Assembly (NCBI RefSeq): GCF_030463565.1
Contig: NC_134649.1
Location: forward strand, 37,845,044-37,909,043
Direction: 5' to 3'
Length of the DNA stretch: 64,000 nucleotides
Origin: Pelecanus crispus
Lineage: Eukaryota > Chordata > Aves > Pelecaniformes > Pelecanidae
Part shown: piece after piece, positions 33,491 to 47,904 of the stretch
Position numbering within the stretch: the first letter of the stretch is position 1
How the letters are laid out: each line of letters begins with the position of its first letter
Notes under the pieces: generated by a model
What the model was told of the DNA's origin: nothing
Databases searched by the model: none
Seen by the model: only the letters and a program-made list of their open reading frames with translations
Position numbers and translations under genes: made by a program

Positions 33491-36400
33491 GAAGAGCTAC
33501 TCAGAGTTGCATTACGCTCACCAAAGGGCTCTGGTGGTGCTTTCTTGCAAAGAGCTTCTCGGGGTTTTCTTTAACAATGTGCCTGCCGTAAATGTTTCAA
33601 AAAAGATAAACATCCACCCCGAAAGTATGTTAATAGCCCAAACAATTGGGAATCTTCAAAGGGCAAGAGAGGCCTGAGAGCAGAATACAGCAACAGACGC
33701 CACCACCGCCGGGTGAACCTCCTCGCTGCTTTTGCTGCAGAGGGGACCGCAGGGCATGGGCCGCGGCAAGGGCTGGGGGCAGCCCTGCTGCACAGCGATG
33801 CCAGCTCTGGCCCAGGGTGCTGGGGAAACACCGATGTTTCTAAGGGCCTCCATGATCAAAGAATCAGCCTAGGGCTCCTGCTCTCCTTTCTCCCTAAAAT
33901 GATTCCTAGGTACAAGCCAACAGCTATTCGTAGAGGATTTTTGGATGCCACATAGTAAACCATACAGTAAACTCCTCCAGTACTTGGATAGTATAACAGA
34001 GAAAAATACCCTGTGGAGGCTGTGACTCCAATAGTGTATTCTAATAAATTATCTTGTATTTATTTTAACTGCAAATCATAGTCCCATTCAGTTTCTATTA
34101 AAAGTAGCATTCAGTGCATATATTTAAAATCCTAAAGGGTGCTGATACATTAGTAACTTATTGCGGACCAGACCTGCCTGGTGCTGAGGATGCTGAACAC
34201 CAGTAAAATTAATAAGAAACTGAGGGTACCCAGACCTTGGAGCTTTGTAGGCAGCTATGGATAGGCACTGTGTAACTAATTAGAAACAGTCACCAGCTCA
34301 ACCTTTGGGGCTTCAGCCACAAAATGGGCTGCAGCACTTGCATGTCCCTAAATAGTTCTCATATCCATTGCACGATAGATGGCTTTTCTCAGGCAACCAC
34401 CATGACACAGTCCTTGCCCCAGGAGTCTAACACAAATCACGAACACGAGACAAAAAAAATGCAGTGGGCCACAGAGGCTAAGCCGAGGAAAAGGTGAGAG
34501 AAAAAGATGCTACAAAACAGAGGGCTGATGGACTGCCTTGAGGGGGCAATGCTGAAACAGATGTGTCTTTTCAGAGCTTAGTTAATCAAGAAAAGGAAAT
34601 GTATCACAACAAGTAAATAGCTATGGCACAGAGGTTCATATAATTCAGGTGAATACCCAGAGTCTGCAGCTTGTATTTGATCTGAAGACAACAAGCCCAG
34701 GGCTGTCTCCCATCTCCTGAATGAAAAGCACTAAAGGGGAGAGGGCTTTTAAAAGGAAGGTAATTTACAATGCAATATTGCCGGGGGTGGTGGTGGTGTT
34801 GTGTTTGTACAACTGGAAAGAGGATAAAAGAAATCTCCATGAATAGTAACTGTATGTTTATATAGATGGGTGCCTCTTTGCCAACTCTGCATGCAATGTG
34901 CATTCATCTTCACCAGATATTCAAGTGGCAGGACTTTTTCAAACAACAGTGTTTATAGAAAATGACTATTTTGAAGCTTTACACACTAGAATTTGAGGAA
35001 ACTTAAAATTTACATTTACTAACATCATCAGTCACCCTATCTGATAAATCAGAACAGAGGAATCTGGCTTAACTACTATAGATGGGCAGCAAACAGCAGT
35101 CGGTTTCTCCAGAGATTTGCTAACATCGGTTAAAATGAGAAATTTATCATGCATCTGCTCAGAGATACTCTGAAAGAAGCCAAATGTATCAAAGCACTGA
35201 TTTGTGAGAAATTCTTTCTATCAGTCCTCTTTCCTGACTAGAGGACAAAACTGCAAAGTTTCCTTTCTGTTGTGTCACCCCATTCAATGTGGCATCGAGC
35301 CACAGGATACTCCTTTCCTTCAATGACAGGACTAAAGTGAAGATAAAGAAGGCCTTCCACATGGACATAGGTTATCAATGAAAATGCCGTATAAGCAAGC
35401 AGTCTGAGAGAGGGGGAACAAATAGCACCCGTTCCTTTGTTCCTTAAGGTGCCACTGCACAACAAGATGGTTGTTGAAGTGAGAGTTTTGACTGGAGCTT
35501 TTCCACAGCTGGGGGACATCAGAAAGCCCTTTGCCTCCCCTTGACCCAGCTTCTGCTTAGGATCCTCTGCTGTATGATGAGTGAATTAACACTGCAACCT
35601 TTTCCTGATAGGGGTACTAATTTAGTCTGTCATCCCCATTCAACCAGCTAGTCTCACAAAACCTGTAAGAATTTCGTATCTCTTACTCTTCAGGCTTTGT
35701 GGCCAGGTGAGGTTGAAAAAGTTACCTGGGGAGGGATTCAGAGATGCTGGCCTGATGTAGGACCTCACACCATTTGGCTTTGTATTTTTGGGTTGAAAAA
35801 ACCACCTTGGATAATTTAAACAATTTCTGCATGTATTGAGCACTAGGGCTTTTAGGATGAGACTATTTCTTCATAAGTTACCAGAAAGCAATCAACTTCT
35901 TCCTCCCATCCCCAGCAGATGCAGAGATTAGTTTAAAAGTACTGGGTTCCTCTAAACTTATGGCCCAAGAGGATCAACACTTGCCTCTGAGTGTTAACTT
36001 CAGGTTTCTGCCCCAAAGGGTGGACCTCTCCAGCTGTCAGCAAGCAGTAAGCAAGCCATCAATCAAGAAAAGACCAGGCCTTCACACAACGCTTTGATTA
36101 AACCTTTGGTTTCAAAGCTGAATCTTCTGTACCCTTCTGTAGTCCCGGGCTCCACTGGCAAACGAATGCAGAAATGCCGCTGGGGAAAGCATGTTTGTGT
36201 GAGATTTCCAACCCAATTTTGCAGACTCAGATGTTAGGCAGTTTAGATAAGGGGATGATTAGAGGTCTAAGCCTAAGGTTTGAAATACCCAGACTTCCTG
36301 GAACCACTGGTGCAAATCCCAGCAGGGCTGACTCAGCCCTCCAACCTCCTGATGAAGATAAAGTGAGCTCCATGCAGAAGTGTGACTTGTGAGTCTCCAC

Positions 36401-39400
36401 CAGCCAAGACCCCACTGGAGCAGAGATAACAATGGCGGTGCCTACAGCATAGAAGGGGATTCATTATGTGGCAGAAGTGTAGTGCCCCGAGTCTGTCCAC
36501 ACCACAGCTCCTGACGGTGCTCTCACTCCTGGGCTCTACCAGAAGTGATTTATGGATCCTAAACTTTTCTAGAGTTTTGCTCCTGCATGTCTTGGTGTGC
36601 GTGACCAGAGTCTTGCAGTGCTTCTGGCAAAACTATGGCCCTTCTTATCTTTCTGTTGTGCTGCATATGCCCTTCAGAAGAGCGAGTATCAGTACCGTTT
36701 GTGACTCACTCAGAGAAAAGCCCTACAGAAGCATATTACATTGCTTTTCTATCAATCAGTGCTGTGATCCAGTTGTTTTTATTTTAGAAAATAAACCAAA
36801 CTCCCAAATTTCCGGTATGCTCTTTACACTAATATTTGGTTTGCCAAGCACAACTACCCCAAATTTATCAGCAAAAAACTTGTAATAAACAAGCTGAACT
36901 AATCGATTTAGCCTTTCTTTTCCTTTCTGCTACTGGACAATTAGTGAACATGACACAAAATTCTAGCATGCATTTCCTCTTTTAAGTTATTCATAATATT
37001 CTCCTTTAATAATTCACAGAGTACTTGCAATTTATTCTTTTGTGCTGTGTTCTGAAAATTAAGTCAACTGATCAGGGGCTCCTCAGAAAAAAGATAAAGC
37101 AAACCACACAACTTCTGTACCCATCAAACACAGCATCGATGACTGATTTCACAACTAAGTGTATGATTTGAAATGCACTTTAGGAAAGCATTGAAACAGT
37201 AGAGCTAATTAAACTTTTGCTTTCCAGAAGCATTCACCTCATTACAGCTCAGACATTCACAGGGCAGCAAATCTGCACAGGACGAACGTACTTGAATATT
37301 TTCAAGCGAAACTCCACAAATGGACATTGGTACAGAACCAGTCCCACACTTTGTCATTCCTCATCCCATACTGAGACCAACAGATTGATCAAATTGACCA
37401 AACAGGGTAGCAGATACTCAGTTCTATTACTCAGTCCAACATAAAAACAGAGGTAAGAAAATTGTAACTCATCCTCTCCCTAGCTCCTATAACACTGTGA
37501 CCAACTGGATGATAATTCATCAGCACCTCCACCCCAAAATGCTCTCCAGCAGAGGCAGGAGATGCTGTGCTCATTCATGGTTCTTTGAGCTGAAAGAAGC
37601 ATCCCCAAACTGCCATTCACCAAATGCAAACAAGTAAATTAAAAACAAACAGGTGGAAATAGGGATCCTGTTCTCCTGGACTTTTTGTTCCCATGGTTGA
37701 ATTATCCTGTGGTTTTTTTAAAGATACAACTCTCATGTACGTGCTGTGATGGAAACTTCTCCAGTGGCTACAGCCACAATGGCTGCAAGAAAGCATCTAT
37801 CCTTCTTTTCCTCTCTCTCAGAGTTTTTGAAGACTAGTAATACTGCTTCTGCACGTGCAGAAGCTTTTCTTTCAGTTGAAATAATGGTTTGGTTGCCTCT
37901 CCTCCACCTGGCTTTTTATTTTCTCAAAATGAAACAGGAGCACAGTACCTTTGAGACCTCTACCCTCCTGCCACCTTTCACTGAACCTTGCAGGTAGCCT
38001 CCAATGTTATTGGGGGAAGGAGTGAGACCCATTTCTTCTAAGCCGAGGCTAAAAATGGCTCCAGAAGCCATGCATGCACTCAAGAAAAACTAAATAACTT
38101 AGTGGAAACCTTGGCTTTCCAAATAAAAGTGTCCACCTTCTGGTTTTTAATACCATGCAGCCAGCATTTTCACTCTGCTTTGGTCTGACTTAAATTGTAA
38201 CTCCCTCGGGGCAGCTTCTTTGCCTTTCTATTTGGTTTTAAGATGCCTTGCGTGCCCAGCAGCTCCAAGTATAAAATAATCTCTAGAGCTGCAAGGAGAA
38301 AAGTCTCCATGAAGACGTGCCTGAATTTTGTAATGAAATTGCCTCCGTGTTGAGATGTCCTGGTGCACAAATGTTTCCTCGACAGGGTTTCACTAGCACA
38401 AATACTTGCTTTTTATCATTTCGTGTTTGAATACACATGGAGACTGCATCTGAGCTTGGGTAAGCATTCACATCAGAAGCAGCTTTGTAAGTGAAACTCC
38501 TGCTCAGAGAACAGGAGGAGTGATTTTTCTTGACCCATCCCAATTCGGCAATAAAATTCAAATGTGGCAAACTAGACCATCCAGGCTTTTAGTTTTCCCT
38601 TGTTTCTTTTCTCTGTCCCTCACCCCTCCCTTTTTTTCAAAGCAACAAACATTTTGTTGAATTGTTCTAAATAATGACAACATTTGAAACCACTTCAGTC
38701 TGTTTAAGATCTCAGGGGGAAAATTTGGTGAGTAAATGACTCGGGATAAATCAAGTCATTCTGTTCTAATAACTGTGTCTCTCACTCTCCTTATCTCAAT
38801 TGCTGTCCCTCCTTCTGTGTGCTCCCGTGCCTCCCCAGCCAACTCCTGGGCATTGCCCCTTGTTCTGAAGCCACCCTCTCTGCTCTTGTCTCCAGCTCTG
38901 CGACGGTCCCCATCCCACCTCCTCTCATCAAGCTGTCAGGCTTCTTCTGTCTCATCTTCTATTGCAACTCTTTTCTCCACATGGTCCCCAACCTCCATCC
39001 ACCAGCCCTGCACACCCTGCTGCCAGGCATCTCCTCTCACCACCCCGTCCATTGTGTCCACTTGTGTGTTGTACAGCTCTCTCCAGTGAGGAGCCCTGGC
39101 TCCTCTTTCTCCCCTCAAAACAACTTCTCACACAGGCATGACCCCACCATCTAGACCAGACTCTGGCACCTCTCTACACCTCATTGCAAAACTAAGATAA
39201 CATCCTCCACTTCTCCCTCCTTTCCCCCTGCACCTCCATCCCCTTCCCATGCAGTCATTCTCCACCATTTGACACAGTAGCTGTGAAACTTAGAGCAGTC
39301 CTTTTCGATGTTCTTTGAGTACGGTTTGCACAGGAAAAGCTATGTGGCACCACGCTGCCTCCATGCACTGGTGCTGGAGGTGTGCTGCAAAGTCTGAGGA

Positions 39401-39629
39401 GTCAGGAGAGGTCAACTGTTGGCTTGACCTCCTAAGCCCATCTGCCTTCACGCAAGTGAAGACACATGCTCTAAACATGTATTATCTTTCCAGGACATTT
39501 GTTTCGGGAGCGAGTTGCGTTAAGCAAAGGTACGTCAATTGATAATAAACCTGCTCCACACTGTCATTTGTGGGTGATTTGAAGAAAAACAGACCATGTA
39601 ATCAGGTCTAAGGGGTCCCTAATACCAGA
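33491..39629. other. Non-coding desert
   Basis: No recognisable exon or repeat. A C/T-rich stretch lies at about 38590-39250 with several 110-codon frames in overlapping phases, which reflects composition rather than coding. Confidence 0.5.
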
Positions 39630-39935
39630 GACGCTGGTGCTGTCAGCTATAGAAAATAATTAGAACGTTATCCCTGTGGCAAGGAGAATGTAAATACATC
39701 TAAAATACGACATAATGACATTCTCCTCTGTAAGCCAGGGGATCTGCTTCAAATAAAAGGGCCATTAACACAACAATTAAAGCCGAGGGGGCCGGTGAAG
39801 TAGGGAGCCAGCCTGGTGCAGGGCGAGGCAAGCGATCGCCCGGCGTAAATCTTTCGCCATCCCAGCCAGGAATGTGACTATTAGCCCTCTCATGACCCGA
39901 GGGCTTCCCAATAATGCATCTGCTCTCTGTCAGGG
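39630..39935. promoter_or_regulatory. Candidate conserved element upstream of a CpG island
   Basis: Contains GAAAATAATTAGAACG, TAAATACATC, a HOX-like CATAATGACA, GGCCATTAACACAACAATTAAAG, AAGCGATCGCCCGG and CCAATAATGCATC. It runs without interruption into the CpG island at 39940, as for a promoter with an attached proximal enhancer. Confidence 0.38.
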
Positions 39936-39939
39936 CCAG

Positions 39940-40240
39940 GATTTCGTAACGTCCTCCAGCGCGAGCCGAGGGCCGACTCCACGGTGCGGCGCCAAAGAGG
40001 GAGTTGGCGGGAGGTGGGTGGCTCCGCGCTGGACCTTGGCCCCCGTTCAGCAAAGCACTTAACGGCGCGCCGTGGGGCCGTGTCCCCTCCCGAGGCTGTT
40101 CGGGCGCTTGGAGGTGAGTGGCGGGTGGGCTTTGCTGAATCGGGGCCGTTCAGGCTCGCCCGGAGCAAAGCTGGACCCGTTGTCATCTTCAGCACTTCTC
40201 CTCAACGTCTGGCTTAGGGGGATGCACCCCACGGAGCGGG
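39940..40240. promoter_or_regulatory. CpG island, possible promoter of an unannotated transcript
   Basis: Two dozen or more CpGs fall in about 300 bp, including CGGCGCGCCG near 40065. This is the densest CpG cluster in the window. A strong donor-like GAG|GTGAGT (junction 40113/40114) lies inside on the plus strand, which fits a non-coding first exon. No protein frame stands out and no matching acceptor was assigned, so a lncRNA promoter is inference. Confidence 0.45.
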
Positions 40241-40771
40241 CTGTGCCGAGATGCTCCAGCAACGTCCTCCTTGTGAAACTCCAGCTCAGGGAACCTGCGA
40301 AAACCAAGGCATGGAGAGCACCACAGAAAATTAGGCACGAGTCAAAGGCAATAGTGTCACTGCTTTCACTGTCCAGGCAGCAAACGCTCTGAAAGTGCTC
40401 CAGGCAACACGAAGATAATATTTTCTATCACCTCTATCGCAAACTTGCAGAAATGATGGACAAGTGCTTGGAGAGGACAGCAGTTCCCACCTTTCATTCA
40501 GTGTGAAGTAGGTGATGATAAAAGTCCCAGACACATCAGGAACTTTGATTCTGGGCAAAATGCATCCAGCACACCCCTGCAGGTTCTTGGCAAAGGAAAA
40601 ATATCACTGAGCTGGCAAAATCAGCTTCCACAATAACATCAGGCTCAGACACAAGTTTTCATAAAGCTGGCAAGTTAGGTCACAAATGCAGATTTTACTT
40701 GTTTCCTTGTAGCGATAAAGGCCTCATCAGGCTCAAAAGAAGTTGGTGGGGGTTTTGTTTGGTCTGGTTTG

Positions 40772-40784
40772 TTTTTTTTTTTTT
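40772..40784 (+). repeat. Poly-T run
   Basis: Thirteen consecutive T's preceded by GT-rich sequence. Confidence 0.85.
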
Positions 40785-41113
40785 AATTTGGCAATTTTTT
40801 GTGGTAAATGTAAGATTTTATATGTCTGCTGGAAGTTTGTGAATGCCAGAAAACAGGAAATGATACCGAGCTGCCTGGTTGAGTTGCACAGGAAGAGAAC
40901 AGTCCTGAATCCAGCTCTTTGGGAAGATATGTCAAAAGTCAGGTTTATTACATCAACCCTCTTTTTCAGTTCTACTAACCCTAGTAAGAGAATGACATAG
41001 CAGGGACTTCAAAACAAAAACAATCCTCTGAATTTTACTTTTAAGTCACAGTGTTTCAAAATCCAAAGGTAACACGCTTCCCATGTCCTTCTTTGGGCAT
41101 ATGAACATTAACA

Positions 41114-41148
41114 CCCCCCCCCCCACCCCCAAAAAAAAAAAAAAAAAA
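41114..41148 (+). repeat. Poly-C then poly-A tract
   Basis: A run of 11 C's, one A and 5 C's is followed directly by 18 A's. It is low-complexity and prone to sequencing-length error. Confidence 0.9.
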
Positions 41149-44100
41149 GACCAACACCAAACCACATTTAAATAGTTGTAGGACATACAGAAACTTGTGG
41201 AGCTATTTAAAGATGACCTTTAATTCTTTAAAGAAGACAACACATATCCTCTCAACCTTTATGAGTAAGGAAGATCTGAAAATAACAACTACAGAAAATG
41301 CATTTCTTTTACAAAATCATACCAAACACTGAGAAAGACACACACAAAAAATTTCTCCCTACAGTGCATTAATGACTTCCACAAAAGCAGCACTTTTTTA
41401 AGAACTGAGGAGCTGAATAACTCAAGGTACACTAACTGAAAACCAGGACTTGACATCCAGAAACACTTGCATCTCATTGAAACAAGTCTGGGCTCTGGTT
41501 GTCAAGAAGTTCAGAAAATCAGACCCAATTTCATGGGAAAGAGAAAATGTCTTGTGCACAGTCTGAGCTGCGTGGGCGCTCAGTCCATCCCCTACTGATG
41601 GATGCAGGATCAACACCCTCCAGGGGATGGACACCTGGGCTACAAGAGAATTAAGTATGTCAAGGCACAGCACACATCACAGTAGTATCTTGGTATGGAA
41701 AAAATTACATAAGCAAAAAATTAGCTGCATGTCCAATATAGAATAATCTTTGAAGATTCTCATTACAAGTAAACACAAGGATAATAACTAATGGGTAAGC
41801 TAATTAGTCATGCAAATCTGATGGATTTTCACTGCCTCCTTCCAGCCACTTACTTCTTTAGAAGGCATTTCATTTTCTGAGTAGTGCACAGTTCAGCATC
41901 CAATTCATATTAGTTGGGCAAAAAGACAGTCCTTTAATCTTCTGACACTTTGGTCCTCAGTGTGAAATACATGGAAACTTTCCAACAGAGAAACAAAAAC
42001 GAGTGATAATAAAAAAGAAAATATTAGCAAAAACTCCCATGGAACAAAATGAGGTGGTGTTCTCTGGCAGATCTCATGCCTGAGCATTGTGGACAGCAGT
42101 AACTTATAACCTGCAAATGGAAGGACAGCAACCAACGCATTTGTCTCTTTCAATTATGTGAGCTGCCTTATATATAATAGAGCTAGTAAAAATGATCCGA
42201 AACAAACAACAGCCAGCCTTTATAACTAAGGTCACACTGGCCAAAAGGGTTGTGAATGTTCCAGCAAGCTAGGAACAAGTTTCTAGACAGCTGGAGACAT
42301 TTTGAGCAAACATGGGCCAAATTAAACCGATGTGGGAAGCCAAAGTGAAACCAGTAAAAGCTTGCCTACTCAGATGACTTTTGTTTGAGCTGGAAGCTAA
42401 ATTCAAACAAAATTCCTAGGAAGATACTGCTTTGACCACGACAGCAGTCACCTGAGTCATGTGATAAGCACTTTGCTTTAAAAATCTCAGCGTGTCAACT
42501 CCTGAGAACACTTGCACATTGGATCCATGAGAAGCAAAAAGAAGGGGTGGGGGTGGGGGAAGAGAAAATAAAAGCTTTTGTACAAATCCTGTGAACCAAG
42601 TCCCCTATGTCTCTTTCCTTCCAGACATTTCTGAAAAAACAGCTCACTGGAACCACAAAGAACAACAACCGAGCAGCATTCTAATATGGGACATCCTGCT
42701 GGACCAGCCCGAGCCAAAGGAAAAAAGAAAGCCACAAAAGTCAGAACTCAAATTGGACACTCAAACCCAAAGCCTTACGTTTTGGGGCATTTTTTCATTT
42801 AAACTAATCTAATCAATTGGTCACTATAATAGAGGGTTCAAGCAGCTGGCTTAGTTAGGTCCATCTGTGACGAACCTTGGAACCAAAGCCATGTGTTCAA
42901 ATGCACGCACGCTTGAAAATGCAAACCAAAGAACAACTATTGTGTCTTAAAATATCTACAGTTGACTTTGTGCATCACCACTAATAAGTGTCACAGCACA
43001 CACTATAGTCCTAATGTTTGTGGAGCCTCCAATCAGTTCCCTAGAAATACAGTTTATACGTTGTTAAGTCCCAGGGACGGATTTCCTCTCACACTGACTT
43101 ACAAACCACGGGTGAAGGTTTATCAAGGGTCATTGCCTTGTGCTGATGACCCTATCTTGGGAATGGCTGCAGATCAGAAGGCATGAGAAATAATATGAAA
43201 CTATTATCAAGAAAAGGAAGACTATAAAACAAGATAGGAACCTGGGAAGAGTGCATTTTTTTTCCAGGAAGCAGTAAATATCTGGAAGGAAAAAAAAAAC
43301 CCCAACCTAATTAACCATTAAAAGAATTCCTTAAAAGCAGAAGCCCTAAAAGAAGATTAGTGGCAAAGCTTACAAGTATGGTAATATCCAGTTATTATCT
43401 TCATCTACAAGGTGGTATCTACTTTACTTCCTTCCTACCAGCTGGAGAATAAGATTTCATGGCTCTCCCTTGTAGAGCAGGGGCACTATGTAAGGTACCC
43501 TGCTGCACTGGTCCCCTGTTGCCCACCAGACTGGAAAGAAAAGGCTGTGAGGATGAAGCACAACTGAACCCAGTCCCAGCATGGCGTCAAATTGCGGCTG
43601 GACCACAACTCCCAACGCAGAGTCCAGCTTGGACCCAGGAGCTGGAAAATGCTCCTTGGCCCCTATTCAGCCTCTGGGATGTTCTCCAGAAATGAACCAG
43701 CTCCATAGCCAAGGTCTGATAAAATGGAGCCTGGGACTGGACCAGGCCTGTCTTTTGGATCCACAACCCCAAAACTCAACAGCCAAGACATCACAGATCC
43801 AACACTATGCTTGACAAGTTGGGTCACTGCAGGCATCATGCATCTGAGGTCCATGTTTGGGTCTATCGTACGTTCCGGTATGGTGCAACTCTTTGATGGC
43901 TATTTACCTCAAATAGGACCTATGTGCGCTCAGTTTTGCTAGCTCAGAGCTGTCTCCAACTTTGCTCTACTCTCCACTACCACTGCCTTTTTTCATATTT
44001 TGCAGCCTCACAGAGATAAACTCAGTGAGTAAATGGCCAAGGGATGTTGAGGCTGCTGCAAGAACAAAACCAACCACTGACTTTCTTTTTATCTAGTAAG

Positions 44101-47100
44101 GCAAAGGCTTAAATTCTCCTAAGAATAAACTGGGTTTTATTGCAAAAGAAAGAAAAATTCCTAGCAACAACAACAAAGGAGATAAATGTCCTAAGAGAAT
44201 ATCATGGAACTGGGGTAAATTACTTTAACATAAGAAAGCCAGGGTGAAGGGGAAACTCCCCAAAAGTGAACAAGTGCTCTTCACATTTTGAACAGGGGAT
44301 GAATTTTTTTCCCCCTTTTTTTTCTTCCTTTCTTTCCAGCAGCTAGAAGTCCCATCTGGTTCCTGTTTCTATTCGTCTGATCTCCCAGAAACTTCTAAAA
44401 GCCATAAGCATCAGCCAAAAATTCCCCAGGCATGGACTCCTTTCCAAAATAGCCCACAAAACGGCATTTTTTAGGTGGGTTGGTTTGGAAGGAGCAGAGG
44501 GGGGGATGTTGATTTCTGTAACATTCCTAGGAATTTCTTGCATCTATTCTCCCCTCCAGAATTTTTTCTCTGCCTGAATCCCCCTTCCACTTTCTGCTGG
44601 CATGCTGGCCAGCACAGGGACTACCCACTCCCATGCAAGAGGATTCCGCTCTTCTTGTGGGAGCTCACAACAAGCTGCCGAGAGGCTTCTATCCCCAAGG
44701 AAGGCAAATGAACTTGCAATTCCCTTGCAGATGAGGTCTCATCTGTTGGGCTGGTGGCTGTTTCATCTGGAGGCTGCATAACTGGACATTTTCCCCTGCC
44801 AAGGTGTTGTCAAGACAGGACTTTTGGAAATAGCAACTTGGTGTAAATAGGTAAGATAGATGAGACAAAGAGACTTGGATCATCTCTGCATACTCTACTT
44901 CATGGCCTTAGGGACAGGTGGAAGAGCTTGAACATTTCCAACAGATTTCCAGCTCCCATCTGGCCTGGAAGCGGAGGCAGCGGTGTGTGGCACCACCGGC
45001 TCTCATAGCTAAAGGGAACAATGGCTTTCCCTCCTCAGGTACAGCTGGAAAGGGGTGAAGGCTGGTTGAGATGGGAACACTTGCCTGGTGTTCCTTTATG
45101 ACAGTTTTGCTCCATAGACATTTGGATGACCAGTAATTGGTCCCTCTGAAAAGCAACCAGCGTGTCCAATTTCTGTACATTTAGGATGTGATTCAAGCAA
45201 GCTTTAATAAAGGTGGTTAGCTCTCACTGACTTTGGCATGTGCTTAAAATCTTCCCTGGACTTTACACAGTTAGGACCAAACAAATGCCCAAAAAAAGCA
45301 GCCCCATTTAATTCATTATGGGCACACCTCTTGGTTGCACCCACGCTTCTTGTAAAGGTACACAGACCTGCATCTTGGTCTCCTCTGCTTCTGAAGTCTC
45401 ATAATCCTTCATTGGATCAAAACAAATGTAAAAGTACCATCTTTCAGACAGTGATTCAGAAACAGGGAGAACAGGACAGCTCCAGAGATGGGAGATGAAC
45501 TCTAGAGATCTACCCCCCCCACCAGAAAGCAGTCCCAGGTCACTGCTGACTAAAGGTTGCTACTTTTAGACTTCTGAATTAATGAGATTAATTTAACCTC
45601 ACAAAAGAACCCAGCTGCCTGGCTGGACCCATCCAGCATTTGTAGTAGAGCAACAGAATAATCTAAAAGGTCACAGCCTTATCTCCACACCCTGCACTTG
45701 CTTGTGCTACTTGCCTTGCTTAAGAAAAAAAGTCAGAGGCATAACAGAGAGCAAGCAGGCTCGAAGGCCCTGTGGCACATCTCCATGACACAATGTTATG
45801 CCGTGCAGAGTTCACACATTAGCTTCAGGAAGCATCCCAGAAAAAGCACAGCGACGGCAGTGTGGTGACAGCATCCAAGTTAATCTACCTTCCTCAGCAG
45901 GGCCATTTCAGCACCAGCTCAGCAGATACTTGCTGGTGTGGCCTGCTTTGCTGGCAGACTCTGTATGGAGACTAAAGGCCGAACAGACCACAGAGACCAA
46001 AATCATCGCTTGGGTAAGCCCATCCAGCCAAAGTTGATGTACATTGGCTAGGGGCAATGGGCAGAGACTTTCTCTTCTCCTGTCAAATGCATCCACTCTA
46101 CAAGCCTTTGGGTCATTTTTTAGCATCTAGTCCAGTTTGAGAAGATACCGGTGGAGTTCTCTGGCCCTCGTGGCACAACTGTGCCATGTTGGAGATCACC
46201 AAAAAGTCCTGACATTCCCTTGCCCTTCTCAGCTGCAAAACAGGTGAGTCTGACCTAGCAAGATATTTGTACCAAAGACTGACTGGCATTTCTAGTCAAT
46301 GCACAGTCTGAGATGCTGCTAAGAACATCTCTCAAACCCTCAGCACAATTAAATACTTCATCAATAAAAAGTAAACACACTTCATTTTCTATTTATAAAA
46401 GAATCTCTCCCTCCCCCCCAATGTTTTATTTTAGCAAGTGCACTCAACCATGTTCTCAATCTGCACTTCATTTCCTGCTATTCAGTTTTCTGTGGTTCAC
46501 AGACAAAAATACCTGGGGAAAAAAAAAGCACAATACCAGATCCCAGGGGGCTCTGATTTACCACAGGAGAAAAATGTGGCACACTGTATAACAGGAGCGG
46601 GAGGCACAATGGATGGGGCAGAGATCGTTAAGCTCAGAGGCAGTGGTGCCAAGAGCTTCTCAAGTCATCTCCCAGCCAAGACATTGGAGGATAACCCTGT
46701 CTTCCTCATCTGTCACTGATCCCTGTAGGAGCAATAAAGCAAGCAAGGGGGTCTTTCTGTGCAGGGCAATCCTCCAGTCCAAGAGAAAGAGCAACCAACA
46801 GCTTCAGTCTCTGCTCCTGCCAGACCGGCACCTTTCATCATCATGGAGAAAAAACAGAGGAATGCGTTTCTGCAGCCATTTCCATCCATGAGGATCCTAG
46901 GGCACTTGGTCTTCTGCAGCTGTCATTGGCATAAGGCACGAGAACAGGCTCAACCTGGCAGCAGATCGCAACAGGATTTACAGATTGAGATGTACAGGGT
47001 GTCCCCAGGACTGCAGGCAGGAGGTGGCCATTCTCCTTGCAAGTCGGGCAAAAGGATGAGGTTTGGGAAGAGAGATGGAAAGGAGGTTTCGTGTACTTGG

Positions 47101-47888
47101 AGATGAAGTCCTCCCCACCCAGTGCAGCACAGACTCTCCTCACCCTGCACATGCTTCTGGTGCTGCTTCCTGCCAGAGAGGAAACATGGGACACAGGTGA
47201 ACCAAGCCTGAAAAACAATCCACCAAAAGAGAGCCAGCAGATCCACCTCCACCACCACAGCATGTCAGGGCAGCCAAGGGAGAGCAGGCGAGACTGGAGG
47301 TGGAGCCATGGCCATCCCAGCAGCCATGGTCCCACCCCGGCTGCCCCACCAGTTGTAGCAATGATGGAAACCACAGCAGGGAGCTCACTCACACATTTTT
47401 ACCATTATCCCTTCACCCCAAGCAATGTGAAACAAGACACTAAATAGGTGACACAGCATCAGAAACATCAAGCTTTGTCTGTGAGCCAGCTTCCCCTGCT
47501 ATCCTCAGCAGAGAATTGCAGCTACAGGGTTTGCTGGGGTTGATGTAGCAAAGGGGAAGGAGAGGGACAGAGCCAGGCCAGAGGACACAGAGAGGGAAAA
47601 GATGGAGAAAGGAAAGACTGGGGAAGGAGGGGGGCTTGGGGCTAAATACAAGTGTTAGGGAACAGAGAAGAGTTTGTAAGCACAGAGATGGGAAGGCTGA
47701 GAGGGAGAGCCAAGGATAAATTGTTTTGATGAGTGCTCCAACCCTGAAATAAATATAACCACCCAAGGGGGCTGTGTGACTCAGTCTGACATTTTGGCTA
47801 TTTTTTTTCATGCCACCAGATGTAATCAATTTAGCTGGGGGGTGAGGGGGGAAGCACACACATATTTTTATTGCATTCTAATGTCCGC

Positions 47889-47904
47889 AAAAAAAAAAAA
47901 AAAA
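47889..47904 (+). repeat. Poly-A run
   Basis: Sixteen consecutive A's, soon followed by a GTTTT-repeated segment (47910-47930). Confidence 0.9.

Noticed and set aside
38590-39250. C/T-rich region with overlapping 110-codon frames, considered as coding
   Set aside because: Frames in several phases are open because of composition, and amino-acid content is Ser/Pro/Leu-skewed without a domain.
46841-47392. 183-codon minus-strand open frame
   Set aside because: Mirrored by a 136-codon frame on the other strand. No domain; G/C-moderate sequence with few stops.
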